Shown: piece by piece, positions 1-12,160 of the stretch
Layout of the letters: each line of letters opens with the position of its first letter
How positions within the stretch are numbered: the stretch's first letter is position 1
Origin: Symsagittifera roscoffensis
Lineage: Eukaryota; Xenacoelomorpha; Acoela; Convolutidae
Direction of reading: 5' to 3'
NCBI RefSeq assembly: GCF_963678635.1
Contig: NC_087069.1
Coordinates: 54,136,635-54,200,634 of the forward strand
Length of the DNA: 64,000 bases
Made by a program: the position numbers and the translations under genes
The notes under the pieces: model-generated
What the model was told of the DNA's origin: nothing
What the model saw: the letters and a program-made list of their open reading frames with translations, nothing else
The model's database searches: none

Positions 1-3000
1 TCTCAAATCTCGAAATAAAGCACTAAAATATTTTGTGACTCAATTGTTAGAAAACTCTTCTTAGTATGCTTACACACAGTATGGCTCACAGTTTTTTTAT
101 ACAGTATGACACAGTATGCCTACTTACAGTATCCAACACACAGAATCCTACAAAGTATGCCTCACATTATGCCTCACAGTATGCTTCACAATATGCCTAC
201 ACAGCATGCATCAGTATGCCTACCCACAGTATCCTAGACACAGACCTTCACTAATCAGTAAGTTTCACAATCTCAAATCTCGAAATAAAAAACTAAAATA
301 TTTTGTGACTCGTTTGTTAGAAAATTGTTTTTTTTTAAATATGCCTACACATTGTTTGGCTACACACAGTTTGCCTCCGCAGTATGCCTCACAGTGTGCC
401 TCACAGCATGCCTATGCAGTATGCCTACCCACAGTATTCTATACACAGTATCCTACACAGTGTGCCCTAGAGTATGCCTCACAATATGTCTACACAGTAT
501 GCCTCAGTACTCAGTATGCCTACACATAGTATCCTACATACAGACCCTCACTTATCCTTAAGTTTCAAAATCTCAAATCTCAAATTATAATACTATAAAG
601 TTTTTGACTAATTTGTTAGAAAAGTTTTTTTTAGTATGCCTACACACAGTATACCTACACAGTATGCCTACACAGTATGCCTCGCAGTATGTCTCACAGT
701 ATGGTTATACAGTATTCCTCAGTATGCCTACTCACCTTATCCTACATAAAGTATCCTACACTGTATGCCTCACAGTTTGCCTCATAGTATGCCTCACAGT
801 AGGGCTCACAGTATGCCTACATAATAAGCCTCAGTATATCTACACATAGTATTTTACACACAGACCCTCACTTACCAGTAGGTTTCAAAATCTCAAATCT
901 CAAAATGAAATACTACACTTTTTCTGGACTAGTTTGGTAGAAAACTGTTTTTTTTAGTATGCCTACACATAGTATGCCTACACAGTATACCTCACAGTAA
1001 GCCTCATAGTTTGCCTCACAGTATGCTTATACAGTATGTCTCAGTTTGCCTACTCACAGTATCCTACACACTGTATCCTACACAGTAAGTCTCACAGTAT
1101 GCCTCAAAGCATATCAAACCTCAAAATATTATACTAAAAATTTTTATGACTGATTTGGTAGAAAACTCCTTTTTTGGTATGCCTACGCACAGTATGCCTA
1201 AACATAGTACCCTACACTCAGACCCTCACTCATCAGTAAGTTTCAAAATCTCAAATCTCAAAATATCATACTGAAATTTTTTATGACCAGTTTGTTAGAA
1301 AACATCTTTTTTTTCTATGCCTACACACAGTATGCCTACACCGTATGCCTCACGGGGTGCCGCAAAGTATGCCTCCACATTAAGCCTCAGTTAGCCTACA
1401 CACAGTATCCTACACAGTATGTCTCAGAGTATGCCTCACAGTATGCCTACACAATAAGCCTCACTATGCCTACTCACAGTATACTACACACAGGCCCTCA
1501 CTTATCAGTAAGTTTCAAGATCTCAAATCTCAAAATAAATTTCAAAACTTTTTGACTAGTTTCTTAGAAAAATGTTTTTTTTAGTATGCCTGTACACAGT
1601 ATCCTACTCACAGTATCCTACAAAGTATGCCTCACATTATGCCTCACAGTTTGCTTCACAGTACGCCTATACAGCATGCCTCAGTATGCCTACCCACAGT
1701 ATGCTAGACATGGACCCTCACTTATCAGAAAGTTTCACAATCTCAAACCTCGAAATAAAGTACTAAAATTATTTGTGACTCGTTTGTTAGAAAACTCTTT
1801 TTAGTATGCTTACACACAGTATAGCTCACAGTTTTTTTTATACAGTATGACACATTATGCCTACACACATTATCCTACACAAAGTGTTCTGCAAAGTATG
1901 CCTCACAGTATGCTTCACAATATGCCTACACAATATGCCTCAGTATGCCTACACACAGTATCCTAGACACACACCCTCACTTATCTCAAAAATAAAACTA
2001 AAAATTTTTTTGACTCCTTTGTTAGAAAATTGTTTTTTTTTCTATTATGCCTACACATTGTATGCCTACACACAGTATTCCTACGCAGTATGCCTTACAG
2101 TGTGCCTCACAGCACGCCTATGCAATATGCCTACCCACAGTATCCTACACACAGAATCCTACCAAGTATGCCTCACATTATGCCTCACAGTATGCTTCAC
2201 AATATGTCTACACAGCATGCATCAGTATGCCTACCCACAGTATCCTAGACACAGACCCTCACTTATCAGTAAGTTTCACAATCTCAAATCTAGAAATAAA
2301 AAACTAAAATATTTTGTGAATCGTTTGTTAGAAAATTGTTTTTTTTTAATATGCCTACACATTGTATGGCTACACACAGTTTGCCTACGCAGTATGCCTC
2401 ACAGTGTGCCTCACAGCATGCCTATGCAGTATGCCTACCCAGAGTATCCTACACAGCATCCTACACAGTGTGCCTCAGAGTATGCCTCACAGTATGTCTA
2501 TAAAGTATGCCTCAGTACTTCAGACCCTCATTTAACCGTAAGTTTCAAAATCTCAAATCTCAAATTATAATACTAAAAAGTTTTTGACTAAGTTGTTAGA
2601 AAACTGTTTTTTTTTAGTATGCCTACACACAGTATGCCTACACAGTATGCCTACACAGTTTTCCTCGCAGTATGTCTCACAGTATGTCTATACAGTATTC
2701 CTCAGTATGCCTACTCACAGTATCCTAGGCACAGAACATCACTTAACAGCAAGTTTCACAATCTCACATCTCAAAATAAAAATTTAAACCATTTTATGAC
2801 TAGTTTTTCAGAAAACTTTTTAGTATGCCTACACACAGAAAGCCTACATACAGTATGCCTCCACAGTATACCTCACAGTATGCCTCACAGTATGCTTACA
2901 CAATTTCCTTCAGTATGTCTACACACAGTATCCCACACACAGACCCTCACTTATCATTGTGTTTCAATTTCTCAAATCTCAAATTATCATACTAAAAAGT

Positions 3001-6000
3001 TTCTGACTAATTTGTTAGAAAACTGTTTTTTAATATGCCTACACGCAGTATGCCTGCACAGAATGACTCACATTATGCCTCACAGTATGCTTATACAGTA
3101 TGTCTCAGTATGCCTACACACATTATCCTACATAGAGTAGCGTACACATTGTGCCTCACATAATGCCTCACAGTATGCTTCACAGTATGCCTACACAGCA
3201 TGCCTCAGTATGCCTACCCACAGTATCCTAGACACAGACCGTCACTTATCAGTAAGTTTCACAATCTCAAACCTCAAAATAGAGTACTAAAATATTTTGT
3301 GACTCACTTGTTAGAAAGTTCTTTTTAGTATGCTTACACACAGTATGGCTAGTAGTATTTTTATACAGTATGATACAGTATGCCTACACACAGTATCCTA
3401 CACAATGTATCCTACACACAGACTCTCACTCATCAGTAAGTTTCAAAATCTCAAATCTCAAAATATCATCTGAAATGTTTTATGACCAGTTTGTTAGAAA
3501 AATGTTTTGTTACTATACCTACACACAGTAAGCCTACACAGTATGCCTACACAGTATGCCTCGCAGTATGTCTCACAGTATGTTAACTCAGTATTCCTCA
3601 GTATGCCTACTCACAGTATCCTAGACACACAACCTCAATCAACAGCAAGTTTCACAATCTCAAATCTCAAAATATAATTTTAAAACATTTTTGACTAGTT
3701 TGTTAGAAATCCGTTTTTTTTTTAATACGCCTACACACAGTATGCCTACACACAGTATGCCTACACAATATGGCTCACAGTATGCCTCACAGTATGCTTA
3801 TACAGTATGCCTCAGTATGCATACACACATTATCCTACATAGAGTAGCGTACACATTGTGCCTCACATAATGCCTCACAGTATGCTTCACAATTTGCCTA
3901 CACAATAATCCTCGGTATGCCTACTCACAGTATCCTAGACACACAACCTCACTTAACAGACACACAAACTTTGTGTCTAGTTTGTTAGAAATGTGTTTTT
4001 TTTAATACGCCTGCACACAGTATGCCTACACGCAGTATGACTACACAGTACGCCTCACAGTAGGCATGACAGCATCTCAACCCTCGAAAAATTATACCAA
4101 AGTTTTTTATGACTTATTTGGTAGAACAATGATTTTTTTTGGTATGCCTACACACAGTATGCCTACACAGAGTACCCTACACACAGACTCTCACTCATCA
4201 GTAAGTTTCAAAATCTCAAATCTCAAAATATCATCTGAAATATTTTATGACTAGTTTGTTAGAAAAATGTTTTGTTACTATACCTACACACAGTAAGCCT
4301 ACACAGTATGCCTACACAGTATGCCTCGCAGTATAACTCACAGTATGTTAATACAGTATTCCTCAGTATGCCTACTCACAGTATCCTAGACACACAACCT
4401 CAATTAACAGCAAGTTTCACAATCTCAAATCTCAAAACATAATTTTAAAACTTTTTTGACTAGTTTGTTAGAAATCCGTTTTTTTAATAGGCCTACACGC
4501 AGTATGCCTACACATCTTATGCCTACACAATATGGCTCACATTAGACATCACAGCATCTCAACCCTCAAAACTTTTTGTTATGCTTACTCATTGTATGCA
4601 TACACACAATATGCCTACACAGTATGCCTAACAGTGTGCCTCACAGCATGCCTATGCAGTATGCCTACCCACAGTATCCTACACACAGTATCCTACACAG
4701 TAAGCCTCAGAGTATGCCTCACAGTATGCCTAAACAGTCTTTTCCTCAGTTTTTAGTATGCCTACACATAGTATCCTACACAGAGACCCTCACTTATCAG
4801 TAAGTTTCAAATTCTCAATTCTCAAATTATATTACTAAAGTTTTTATGACTAATTTGTTAAAAAATTATTTTTTTTAGTTTGCCTACACACAGTATGCCT
4901 ACACAGTATGCCTCGCAGTATGTCTCCTTGTGTGTTTATACAGTATTCTTCAAAATGCCTACTAACACTATCCTAGACACAAAACCTCACTTAACAGCAA
5001 GTTTCACATTCTCAAATCTCAAAATAAAATTTTAAAATATTTTATGACTTGTTTGTTAGAAAAAGTTTTTTGTAATATGCCTACACACAGTATGCCTCGC
5101 AGTATGCCTCACAGTGTTCCTCACAGTATGCCTATACAGTATGTCTACACACAGTATGCCTACACATTATGGCTCACAGTAGGCATCACAGCTTCTCAAC
5201 CCTCAAAATGTTATACCATAATTTTTTATGACTAATTTGGTAGAAAACTGTTTTTTTTGGTATGCCTATACACAGTATGCCTACACACAGTACCCTACAC
5301 ACAGACTCTTACTCATCAGTAAGTTTCAAAATCTCAAATCTCAAAATATCATACTGAATTATTTTATGACTAGTTGGTTAGAAAACTGTTTTGTTTGTAT
5401 ACCTACACACATTATGCCTTCACAAAATGCCTACACAGTATGCCTCGCAGTATGTCTCACAGTATGTTTATACAGTATTCCTCAGTATGCCTACAGAAAA
5501 AGCCTCACTATGCCTACACACAGTGTCCTAGACACAGACCCTCACTTATCAGTAAGTTTCACATTTTCAAATCTCGAAATAAAAAAATATTTTGTGACTC
5601 GTCCAATAGAAAAAAAAGTTTTTGTTATGCCTACTCATTGTATGCATACACACAATATGCCTACACAGTATGCCTAACAGTGTGCCTCACAGCATGCCTA
5701 TGCAGTATGCCTACCCACAGTATCCTACACACAGTATCCTACACAGTAAGCCTCAGAGTATGCCTCACAGTATGCCTACACAGTCTTTTCCTCAGTTTTC
5801 AGTATGCCTACACATAGTATCCTACACAGAGACCCTCACTTATCAGTAGGTATCAAATTCTCAATTCTCAAATTATAATACTAAAGTTTTTATGACTAAT
5901 TTGTTAGAAAACTGTTCTTTTTTAGTTTGCCTACACACAGTATGCCTACACAGTATGCCTCGCGTGTTTCCTTGTGTGTTTATACAGTATTCCTCAAAAT

Positions 6001-7965
6001 GCCTACTAACACTATCCTAGACACAAAACCTCACTTAACAGCAAGTTTCACATTCTCAAATCTCAAAATAAATTTTTAAAATATTTTTTGACTTGTTAGT
6101 TAGAAAAAGTTTTTTCTAATATGCCTACAGTAGTATGCCTCGCAGTATGCCTACACACAGTATCCAACACACAGAATCCTACAAAGTATGCCTCACATTA
6201 TGCCTCACAGTATGCTTCACAATATGCCTTCACAGCATGCATCAGTATGCCTACCCACACTATCCTAGACACAAAACCTCACTTAACAGCAAGTTTCACA
6301 TTCTCAAATCTCAAAATAAAATTTTAAAGTTTTTCATGACTAGTTTGTTAGAATTTTTTTTTTGGTATGCCTACACACAGTATGCCTTACAGAATGCCTC
6401 ATAGTATCCCTCGCAGTATGCCTACACACATTATCCTAAATAGAGTAGCCTACACATTGTGCCTCACTTAATGCCTCACAGTATGCCACACAGTATGTCT
6501 ACACATAGTATTCTAAACACAGATCCTCACTTATAAGTCAGTTTCACAATTTCAAATCTCAAAATAAAATACTAACATACTTTATGACTAGTTCGTTAGA
6601 AAGCTGTTTTTTAGTATGCCTACAAACTTTATGCCTACACACAGTATGCCTAAGCAGTATGCCTCACAGTGTGCCTCACAGTATGCCTTTACAGTATGCC
6701 TACCCACAGTAACCCACATATAGTATCCTACACAGTATGCGTCATAGTGTGCCTCACAGTATGCCTACACAGTATGCCTCAGTATGCCTACACACAGTAT
6801 CCTACACACACACCCTCAATCATCAGTAAGTTTCAAAATCTCAAATTAAAATACCAAAACACTTATGACTAGTTTGTTTTGATCACAGTTTGCCTACACA
6901 GTATACCTCACAGTATGCCTCACAGTATGTTTATACAGTGAGCCTTAGAATGACTACATACAGTATCCCATACACAGTATCCCACACAGTATGCCTCACA
7001 TCATGTCTCACAGTATGTATCTCAGTATGCCTGCACAGTATGCCTCAGCATGCCTACACACAGTATCCTACACACAGACCCTCACTTAAATACTCAAATC
7101 TCAAAATATAAAATTAAACTATTTCATGACTAGTTTGTTAGACCAATTTTTTTAGTATGTCTACACACAGTATGCCTACGCACTATGACTCACAGTATGC
7201 CTCACAGTATGTTCATACAATATACAAAATGCCTCATTATGCCTACCCACAGTATCCGACACACAGTATCGTACACATTATACGTCTCAATATGCCTCAC
7301 AGTATGCCTATACAGTATGCCTACCCACAGCAACTCAAATACAGTATCCTACAAAGTATACGTCACATTATGCCTCATAGTATGCCTACACAGTATGCCC
7401 CAGTATCCTACACACAATATCCTGCACACAGACCCTCACTCATCGGTAAGTTTCAAAATCTCAAATCTCAAATTATAATACCAAAAGATTTATGACTACT
7501 TTGTTAGAAAAGTGTTTTTTTTTAGTTTGCTTGCACACAGTATGCCTACACAGTATTCCTACATAGTATACCTCACGGTACGCCTCACTGTTTGTTTATA
7601 CAGTAAGCCTCAGTATGCCTACACACAGTATCCTATACACAGTATCCTACACCATATGCCGCACAAGATGTCTCACAGTATGCTTCACAGTATGCCTGCA
7701 CAGTATGCCTCAGCATGCCTACACACAGTATCCTGCACACAGACCTTCAATTATCAGTAAGTCTCAAAATCTCAAATCTCAAAATATAATACTAAAATAT
7801 TTTATGGCTAGTTTGTTAGAACAGTTTTTTAGTATGCCTACACACAGTATGCCTACGCAGTATGACTCACAGTATGCCTCAAAGTATGTTTAAACAATAT
7901 ACAAAACAGCTCAGCATGCCTACACACAGAATCCTACAATCAGTATCAATCACAGTATGCCTCAC
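1..7965 (+). repeat. Satellite array, left block (nested minisatellite plus AT-rich box)
   Basis: The whole stretch is a nested tandem repeat. One component is a 12-14 bp unit of the form AGTATGCCTACACAC or AGTATGCCTCAC in variable copy number. The other is an AT-rich box of about 90-110 bp that begins near CCCTCACTTATCAGTAAG, passes through CTCAAATCTCAAAAT, and ends near GACTAGTTTGTTAGAAAA followed by a T run. Boxes recur every 200-330 bp (for example near 250, 550, 865, 1230, 1500, 1720, 1975, 2265 and 2525). Larger segments are also duplicated; the stretch around 116-560 resembles 2140-2580. The repeat lacks stops in several frames, so it gives many long open frames rich in MPTHS, QYAS and VCLT. 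These change frame from box to box and I do not regard them as genes. I see nothing else in this stretch. Confidence 0.95.
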
Positions 7966-8851
7966 TGTAACATTCGCCCAAATATCACACAGCGACGGAG
8001 CGTGGAAAAAGTACCTATTGACGACTGGCAGGCGTCAGTTACCTTAATTCCACTCGTTTTTCACCGTCTCGACCTTGCCAGTTGATTTTCTGGTCTGTCT
8101 AGGGCAAAGTAAAAAGTTACTATTTTTAGGCCATCAGTCAAACGACTTTTGATCAGCTTTCGTTTGCATGCGAACACAACCACATAGCTGAGTCTCGGAT
8201 CCTCAGACTACGTAATTGTCATTAAAAACACGGCTCGAACAACCTATTTTATTATGTTTTTGTGTGACAGTTTTATATTAAATCCATTGGAGATGGATTG
8301 ACCCTTTCCTTTCTCTATCTACTCATGCTCTGAAATATTAAATAATAACGGTGTTTAATTCAGATCTAGGACATTACAGCAACTGTTATGGCTAGTTTAC
8401 ACAGTCCCTTCACATATAACAGTCTCTGGGGGACCAAGCCTCCGCTCCCGTGATTTTCTTGAGACAACACTCTTATCTCCTATATTTCGTGTCCCGGGAG
8501 GGTTCCGTGGTATTTCTCTTCCCCCCACTGAAGCCTCCGTCTCCACAAATATCCGTCACTAAGGTCCTTATCGTGTGTTATTGCCACGATAAGAGGCTCC
8601 GTAATTTTCTCGTCTCGGATACAACCGTTCGTCACAAAATATGGCGTCGTTCTGATTTTTCTCTATTTTATTCAAAATGGCCGTCTTTTTTCTATTTCTC
8701 AGAAATGTTCTCCTTCAAATCGAAATTTTAAAAATAAAAATTCCAGAACATTCTGACCCTCCGTCGCAACACTTTTCTGTTCGTAAGGCCTTTGGTCACT
8801 TTTATTTCTGTCGCGGGAAGGTTGTGCTGTGTCATCCGGCAGAATGGCACA
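7966..8851 (-). repeat. 3' LTR of the retrotransposon
   Basis: In element orientation the repeat starts TGTGCC and ends GTTACA. It is colinear over 886 bp with the copy at 24779-25664, with no indel. Two open frames in it (plus strand 8450-8731 and 8677-8964) are shadows with no recognisable product. The right end follows from where the two copies diverge: TACTCC here against CACAGC in the other copy. Confidence 0.95.
8248..8253 (-). terminator. Candidate polyadenylation signal (AATAAA) in the 3' LTR
   Basis: AATAAA reads on the minus strand here. It lies about 17 bp downstream, in element orientation, of a TATA-like TATAAAAC. The position within the LTR suits the R region, but in AT-rich DNA the motif also occurs by chance. 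Confidence 0.35.
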
Positions 8852-8866
8852 TACTCCCCGGACAAG
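8852..8866 (-). promoter_or_regulatory. Candidate polypurine tract next to the 3' LTR
   Basis: In element orientation the bases just before the 3' LTR read CTTGTCCGGGGAGTA, with a purine core GGGGAG and then the LTR's TGTGCC. This is where plus-strand priming occurs in LTR elements. The core is short. The same TTGTCCGGGGAGT motif recurs several times inside pol (see 15226-15425 and 12768-12780). Confidence 0.5.
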
Positions 8867-9599
8867 TCTCCATCAATGTCCCTATTGATCGCACAACACC
8901 GGGTTATCGTCAAGTAGGTATCCAGTTTTCTGTAACCAATCTTACAAATCGCATAAGAAAATGAAATTTATCTACTCCACCTCAACTCACTACGTGTTCA
9001 CAAATGGCATCGTACTACATCTCACTGCCTTTCAACATTTTCACAAAATTTGCACCATGAGGAGTGTCCTAGATAAAATTTCTTTTCTGACTACTTACGT
9101 CATCTCGCCATAAAACTTCTTTTCGCTCTTTGTGATTAAAAAGTGGGACGTGGCACGGCCACGCACCCGTTAAAATTAACTTAACTTCACTCACCAAGTA
9201 TAATCAGTCATTTATGCGGTCCTTTCAATATTAAAACTAAGAAACTCTGTGGCTAGGAAAGTTATTGAGTTACCCACCCTTCTCGAGCGAGTTTACTCAA
9301 ACTTACCACGTCGCCACACAGTGAATTTGTGTCTTACACAGGTTAAAAACTTCAGTCGTGAATAAGTAGGTAAATATACTCACCTATGTTCCTTCTATAC
9401 ATACATAGATAGTAATAACTAAAATCAACAATTTCAACAATTTTAACAATTGCAACATTTTCAAAGTTTGGTCTGACCAAACTAAATCAAAACAAAAAGT
9501 TTAACAAGTTCAATAATCAAAACTTGGTTGATTTGTTCAAGTTTTTGCACACAAAGACAATCAAGTTTTTTCTCCTTCTCTTCTCTTCCTCCGTCATCT
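8867..9599 (-). other. 3' untranslated region of the retrotransposon
   Basis: This is about 730 bp between the end of the second ORF and the polypurine tract. I see no credible gene. The part near 9420-9520 has a simple AACAATTT/CAACAATT pattern. The first bases (8853-8895) resemble 12768-12812 inside pol: both have ACTCCCCGGACAA followed by a similar CCATC...GATCGC stretch. Confidence 0.6.
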
Positions 9600-11798
9600 T
9601 CATTCCATCATTTCTCCATCCTGATGTTCAGCGTCACTGTCTTCCAGAACTTTCTCTAACATGTCCAGAGAGTTGCGGGCCGTGCCCCAACCCTCCTGTT
9701 CCAACAGCCTCGGTTTGCAACAAGGTAGCAAGTCCACATTCACCTTCTGCTCCCGGTTCCTGCAAAAGCTGTTGTGAAGACACAGGCTCACGTTTCGTTC
9801 TAGGTCAGCTCTTAAGACCTCTTTCTTCTCATCTTCAGTAACACAAGGCGCTCCAGCTACTCGCTTCACCGCCGTGGTGACCGCGTTTCTATGCGTCAGG
9901 AAAGCTCTCTTATAGGCTCCTGGTCCTATATCTAGCTGGAAAGATTGATAGGCTTCCGTATTCCTTGACATGTGACGCTTCGCGCGTTCATACATCCAAG
10001 ATGTCATCACTGCACGGAACCAAGGCATCAATCTTTGCCTTGACCATATTCTTTCAATGGCTTTAGGTATTCTCAGAACCTTGCAGGTGGTTCTGAAAAG
10101 ATCCAATTCACTACTCATTTTCACGTTGCTCAGCTGTTCAGGAGTCGGCACGGCCGTCTCCTGCTCACTGGTGTCTGCATTAGCCTCCAACCATCTCACT
10201 GCTAGCATGGCGCTAACCACCACGATTGACACTTGTTGATTCTGATCGGGCAACCCCGTGGAGTACAACTCCTCCACGTCCCAGACTAGGATCAGATTCC
10301 CGCGTTTAGGGTACCACAACGTCTGCGCCAAGCAGTGGCAAGGATACTCCCCATGGGTTCTCACTATGTTCCTTCGGGTCCGATACCCTGAGGCTCCCAA
10401 TAACGGTTCCACTTCCATCAGGATTCTATGTAAATCGTCTTTCTCTTCTATGGTGGGGAATTCAGTGGGTAACGCTCCACTCGCTTTCTGTTTCTGGAAC
10501 TCACTCACGTTGCCTTCGTTCAGTCTCATGAACTCTTCACCCACAACGTCTTGCAACTCGCCTTCGGATCTCTTCGGGACTGCCCGAAAGATCTTTGCCA
10601 ACAAGTCATATGACCTCTCTGACATTCTGGCCAACCTCACGCACTTTGGCACAGAGAAAAGTTGGTCAACCAACACTTGTTGCGTCCTCGCATCCATCAC
10701 CACCATGTGCGTAGGATACTTGCTATTAATATATGGCGCTGAGCTTGAACCCACCATATATTTTGAACCAGTAGGTCTGTGATAGGCTTCACTATCCTTC
10801 AGATTCATTTCATTCTCTAGGGCTTCTCGCCAGCCTCCAATCTTTTGTTCTGTCTGTAATGCTCCAGGGAATATTTCCACGCTGAGGGACGTCACTAGCT
10901 CATGGGCACGCTCCAAGCGCTCGAGCGACTCTATCGAACTCGTCATGCTGCAAAATCCCAAGGCTGTGATCAGGTTTACGTCCGTCACCCCATGGCAGTC
11001 TGCGACCAACTCCATGGCACTCTTATCTGACATGCTCAATCTTCCGTACAATCGTGCCAGTTGTCGATGCTGCTCGCTTAGCGTAATCAGGCAGTGTCCC
11101 AGGTTACAAACATGTCCTTCCATCCCACTGTGTTGAGCCAAGCATGTGCCTTGCTTCAACCAATTACTCGATGTACCTTCCTCGGACAGCTCCGTGGACG
11201 GGTTGCTCTTCTTCTTCGTCAATCTCATGGCCAGCAGGTGTTGTATCATGGCCAGATCATGTAGACTCGCATCATCATCCCGGTCTAACATGATATCCGC
11301 GGTCATGTCCCAGATTAAGCCTGCGTTAGGATGGGGACACCAGGAAGGTTTCATGAGTTCCCACATCACTACTAGACTGGTTTTCAAGGGACCGTCCCAA
11401 GAACCACAATCAAAACTCACTTGCCCTTTTAGCTCGGGAATCGAGGGCTCGACTACTCGTTCTTCCAAAATAATTCCAAGCTTGGGTTGTTCCACCATCA
11501 ACATTCCAATTTCCTTAATCCGTTCAACCCAGAAGTTGAGCACTGTGACTTGCTCGTAGTCGAAGTATGCTTCCCTGGCTTCTTCGTTCACGAAGGGATT
11601 ATACGCCATCCCTGGTATACCAGACACGTATTGGAACGACTTCAGTTTCCCTAGTGTTGCAAACTCCTTTTGTCCTCTGGCCGCTTCAATCAAGTCTCTG
11701 CTCACTCTCAATTCTTTGTTGGAGTATCTTCTCACCTCTTCCAACTTGCGATAGCTTTCCATATCATTCGACTCCTTGCTTGGCACGGTCAATGGCAT
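9600..11798 (-). CDS. Second large ORF of the retrotransposon, 732 aa, unknown function
   Basis: An uninterrupted 732-residue frame starts at a true ATG (11796-11798), in the position that holds env in some Ty3/Gypsy elements. I do not recognise the family. There is no signal peptide, and the only hydrophobic run (around VSIVVVSAMLAV) is short and followed by charged residues, so I see no envelope-like membrane protein. The protein is mixed charged and helical, with scattered Cys and His (PCHCLAQ, SFCRNREQ, LLPCCKP), and has an acidic tail ending DAEHQDGEMME. The frame stays open 39 codons upstream of the ATG (to a TAA at 11916-11918) in a protein-like sequence without Met, so the real product may be longer and made from a spliced RNA. 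It lies 362 bp downstream of the gag-pol stop. A capsid accessory, regulator or captured host gene are all possible. Confidence 0.85.
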   Translation of the reverse strand: MPLTVPSKESNDMESYRKLEEVRRYSNKELRVSRDLIEAARGQKEFATLGKLKSFQYVSGIPGMAYNPFVNEEAREAYFDYEQVTVLNFWVERIKEIGMLMVEQPKLGIILEERVVEPSIPELKGQVSFDCGSWDGPLKTSLVVMWELMKPSWCPHPNAGLIWDMTADIMLDRDDDASLHDLAMIQHLLAMRLTKKKSNPSTELSEEGTSSNWLKQGTCLAQHSGMEGHVCNLGHCLITLSEQHRQLARLYGRLSMSDKSAMELVADCHGVTDVNLITALGFCSMTSSIESLERLERAHELVTSLSVEIFPGALQTEQKIGGWREALENEMNLKDSEAYHRPTGSKYMVGSSSAPYINSKYPTHMVVMDARTQQVLVDQLFSVPKCVRLARMSERSYDLLAKIFRAVPKRSEGELQDVVGEEFMRLNEGNVSEFQKQKASGALPTEFPTIEEKDDLHRILMEVEPLLGASGYRTRRNIVRTHGEYPCHCLAQTLWYPKRGNLILVWDVEELYSTGLPDQNQQVSIVVVSAMLAVRWLEANADTSEQETAVPTPEQLSNVKMSSELDLFRTTCKVLRIPKAIERIWSRQRLMPWFRAVMTSWMYERAKRHMSRNTEAYQSFQLDIGPGAYKRAFLTHRNAVTTAVKRVAGAPCVTEDEKKEVLRADLERNVSLCLHNSFCRNREQKVNVDLLPCCKPRLLEQEGWGTARNSLDMLEKVLEDSDAEHQDGEMME

Positions 11799-11915
11799 GT
11801 CCTGATATAGCTCTAGGAGTGCCCTAAGGAAGTTCCTTTCGCAATCAACTCCCTTTTGCCGAATGATCTTTATACATTCTCCCTTGAAATTCTCTTCACA
11901 ATTCTGATTTGAAAT
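11799..11915 (-). other. Open 5' extension of the second ORF with a candidate splice acceptor
   Basis: Thirty-nine in-frame codons precede the ATG of the 732-aa ORF and none is Met. They read like protein (for example KGECIKIIRQKGVDCE and RALLELYQ). A CAG at 11904-11906 (minus strand), after TTTCAAAT, could be a 3' splice site joining a leader exon with its own start codon. This is inference from composition; no splicing is demonstrated. Confidence 0.35.
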
Positions 11916-12160
11916 TTAGCACCAAGGTGGATCGTCCACCTTTATCTTTGTCAGAGTAGCACGAATAAGCGCTGTCACCTTGATGACACAAACATAAAAC
12001 ATATCATAACAATAACATAACATAAACACATAAACATCACACACCTATACTATCATATAAAAACCTAATTCCTAATACTGTACCTAAAGCCTAACCTAAA
12101 GCTTGACTCTAATTCTTATCGAGCAACTTAATAAAAACCACTTATCGCCGAGCGCAATTC
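11916..12160 (-). other. Spacer between gag-pol and the second ORF
   Basis: About 245 bp, AT-rich, with an imperfect AACAT/AACATA simple repeat near 11990-12050. No gene is seen. Together with the stop codons on both sides it makes a simple readthrough fusion of the two ORFs unlikely. Confidence 0.5.

Noticed and set aside
66-7893. Many overlapping open frames rich in MPTHS/QYAS/VCLT repeats on the plus strand
   Set aside because: They are translations of a stop-free minisatellite, open in several frames at once, and they shift frame at each AT-rich box.
8450-8964. Open frames inside both LTRs (93 and 95 aa)
   Set aside because: They are on the strand opposite to the element, overlap each other, and have no recognisable protein features; their identity only reflects the identical LTRs.
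10258-10782. 174-aa plus-strand frame opposite the second ORF, and similar frames opposite gag-pol
   Set aside because: Shadows of the real minus-strand genes.
9600-11798. Second ORF as a retroviral-type envelope
   Set aside because: No signal peptide, cleavage-site pattern or convincing membrane span was visible.
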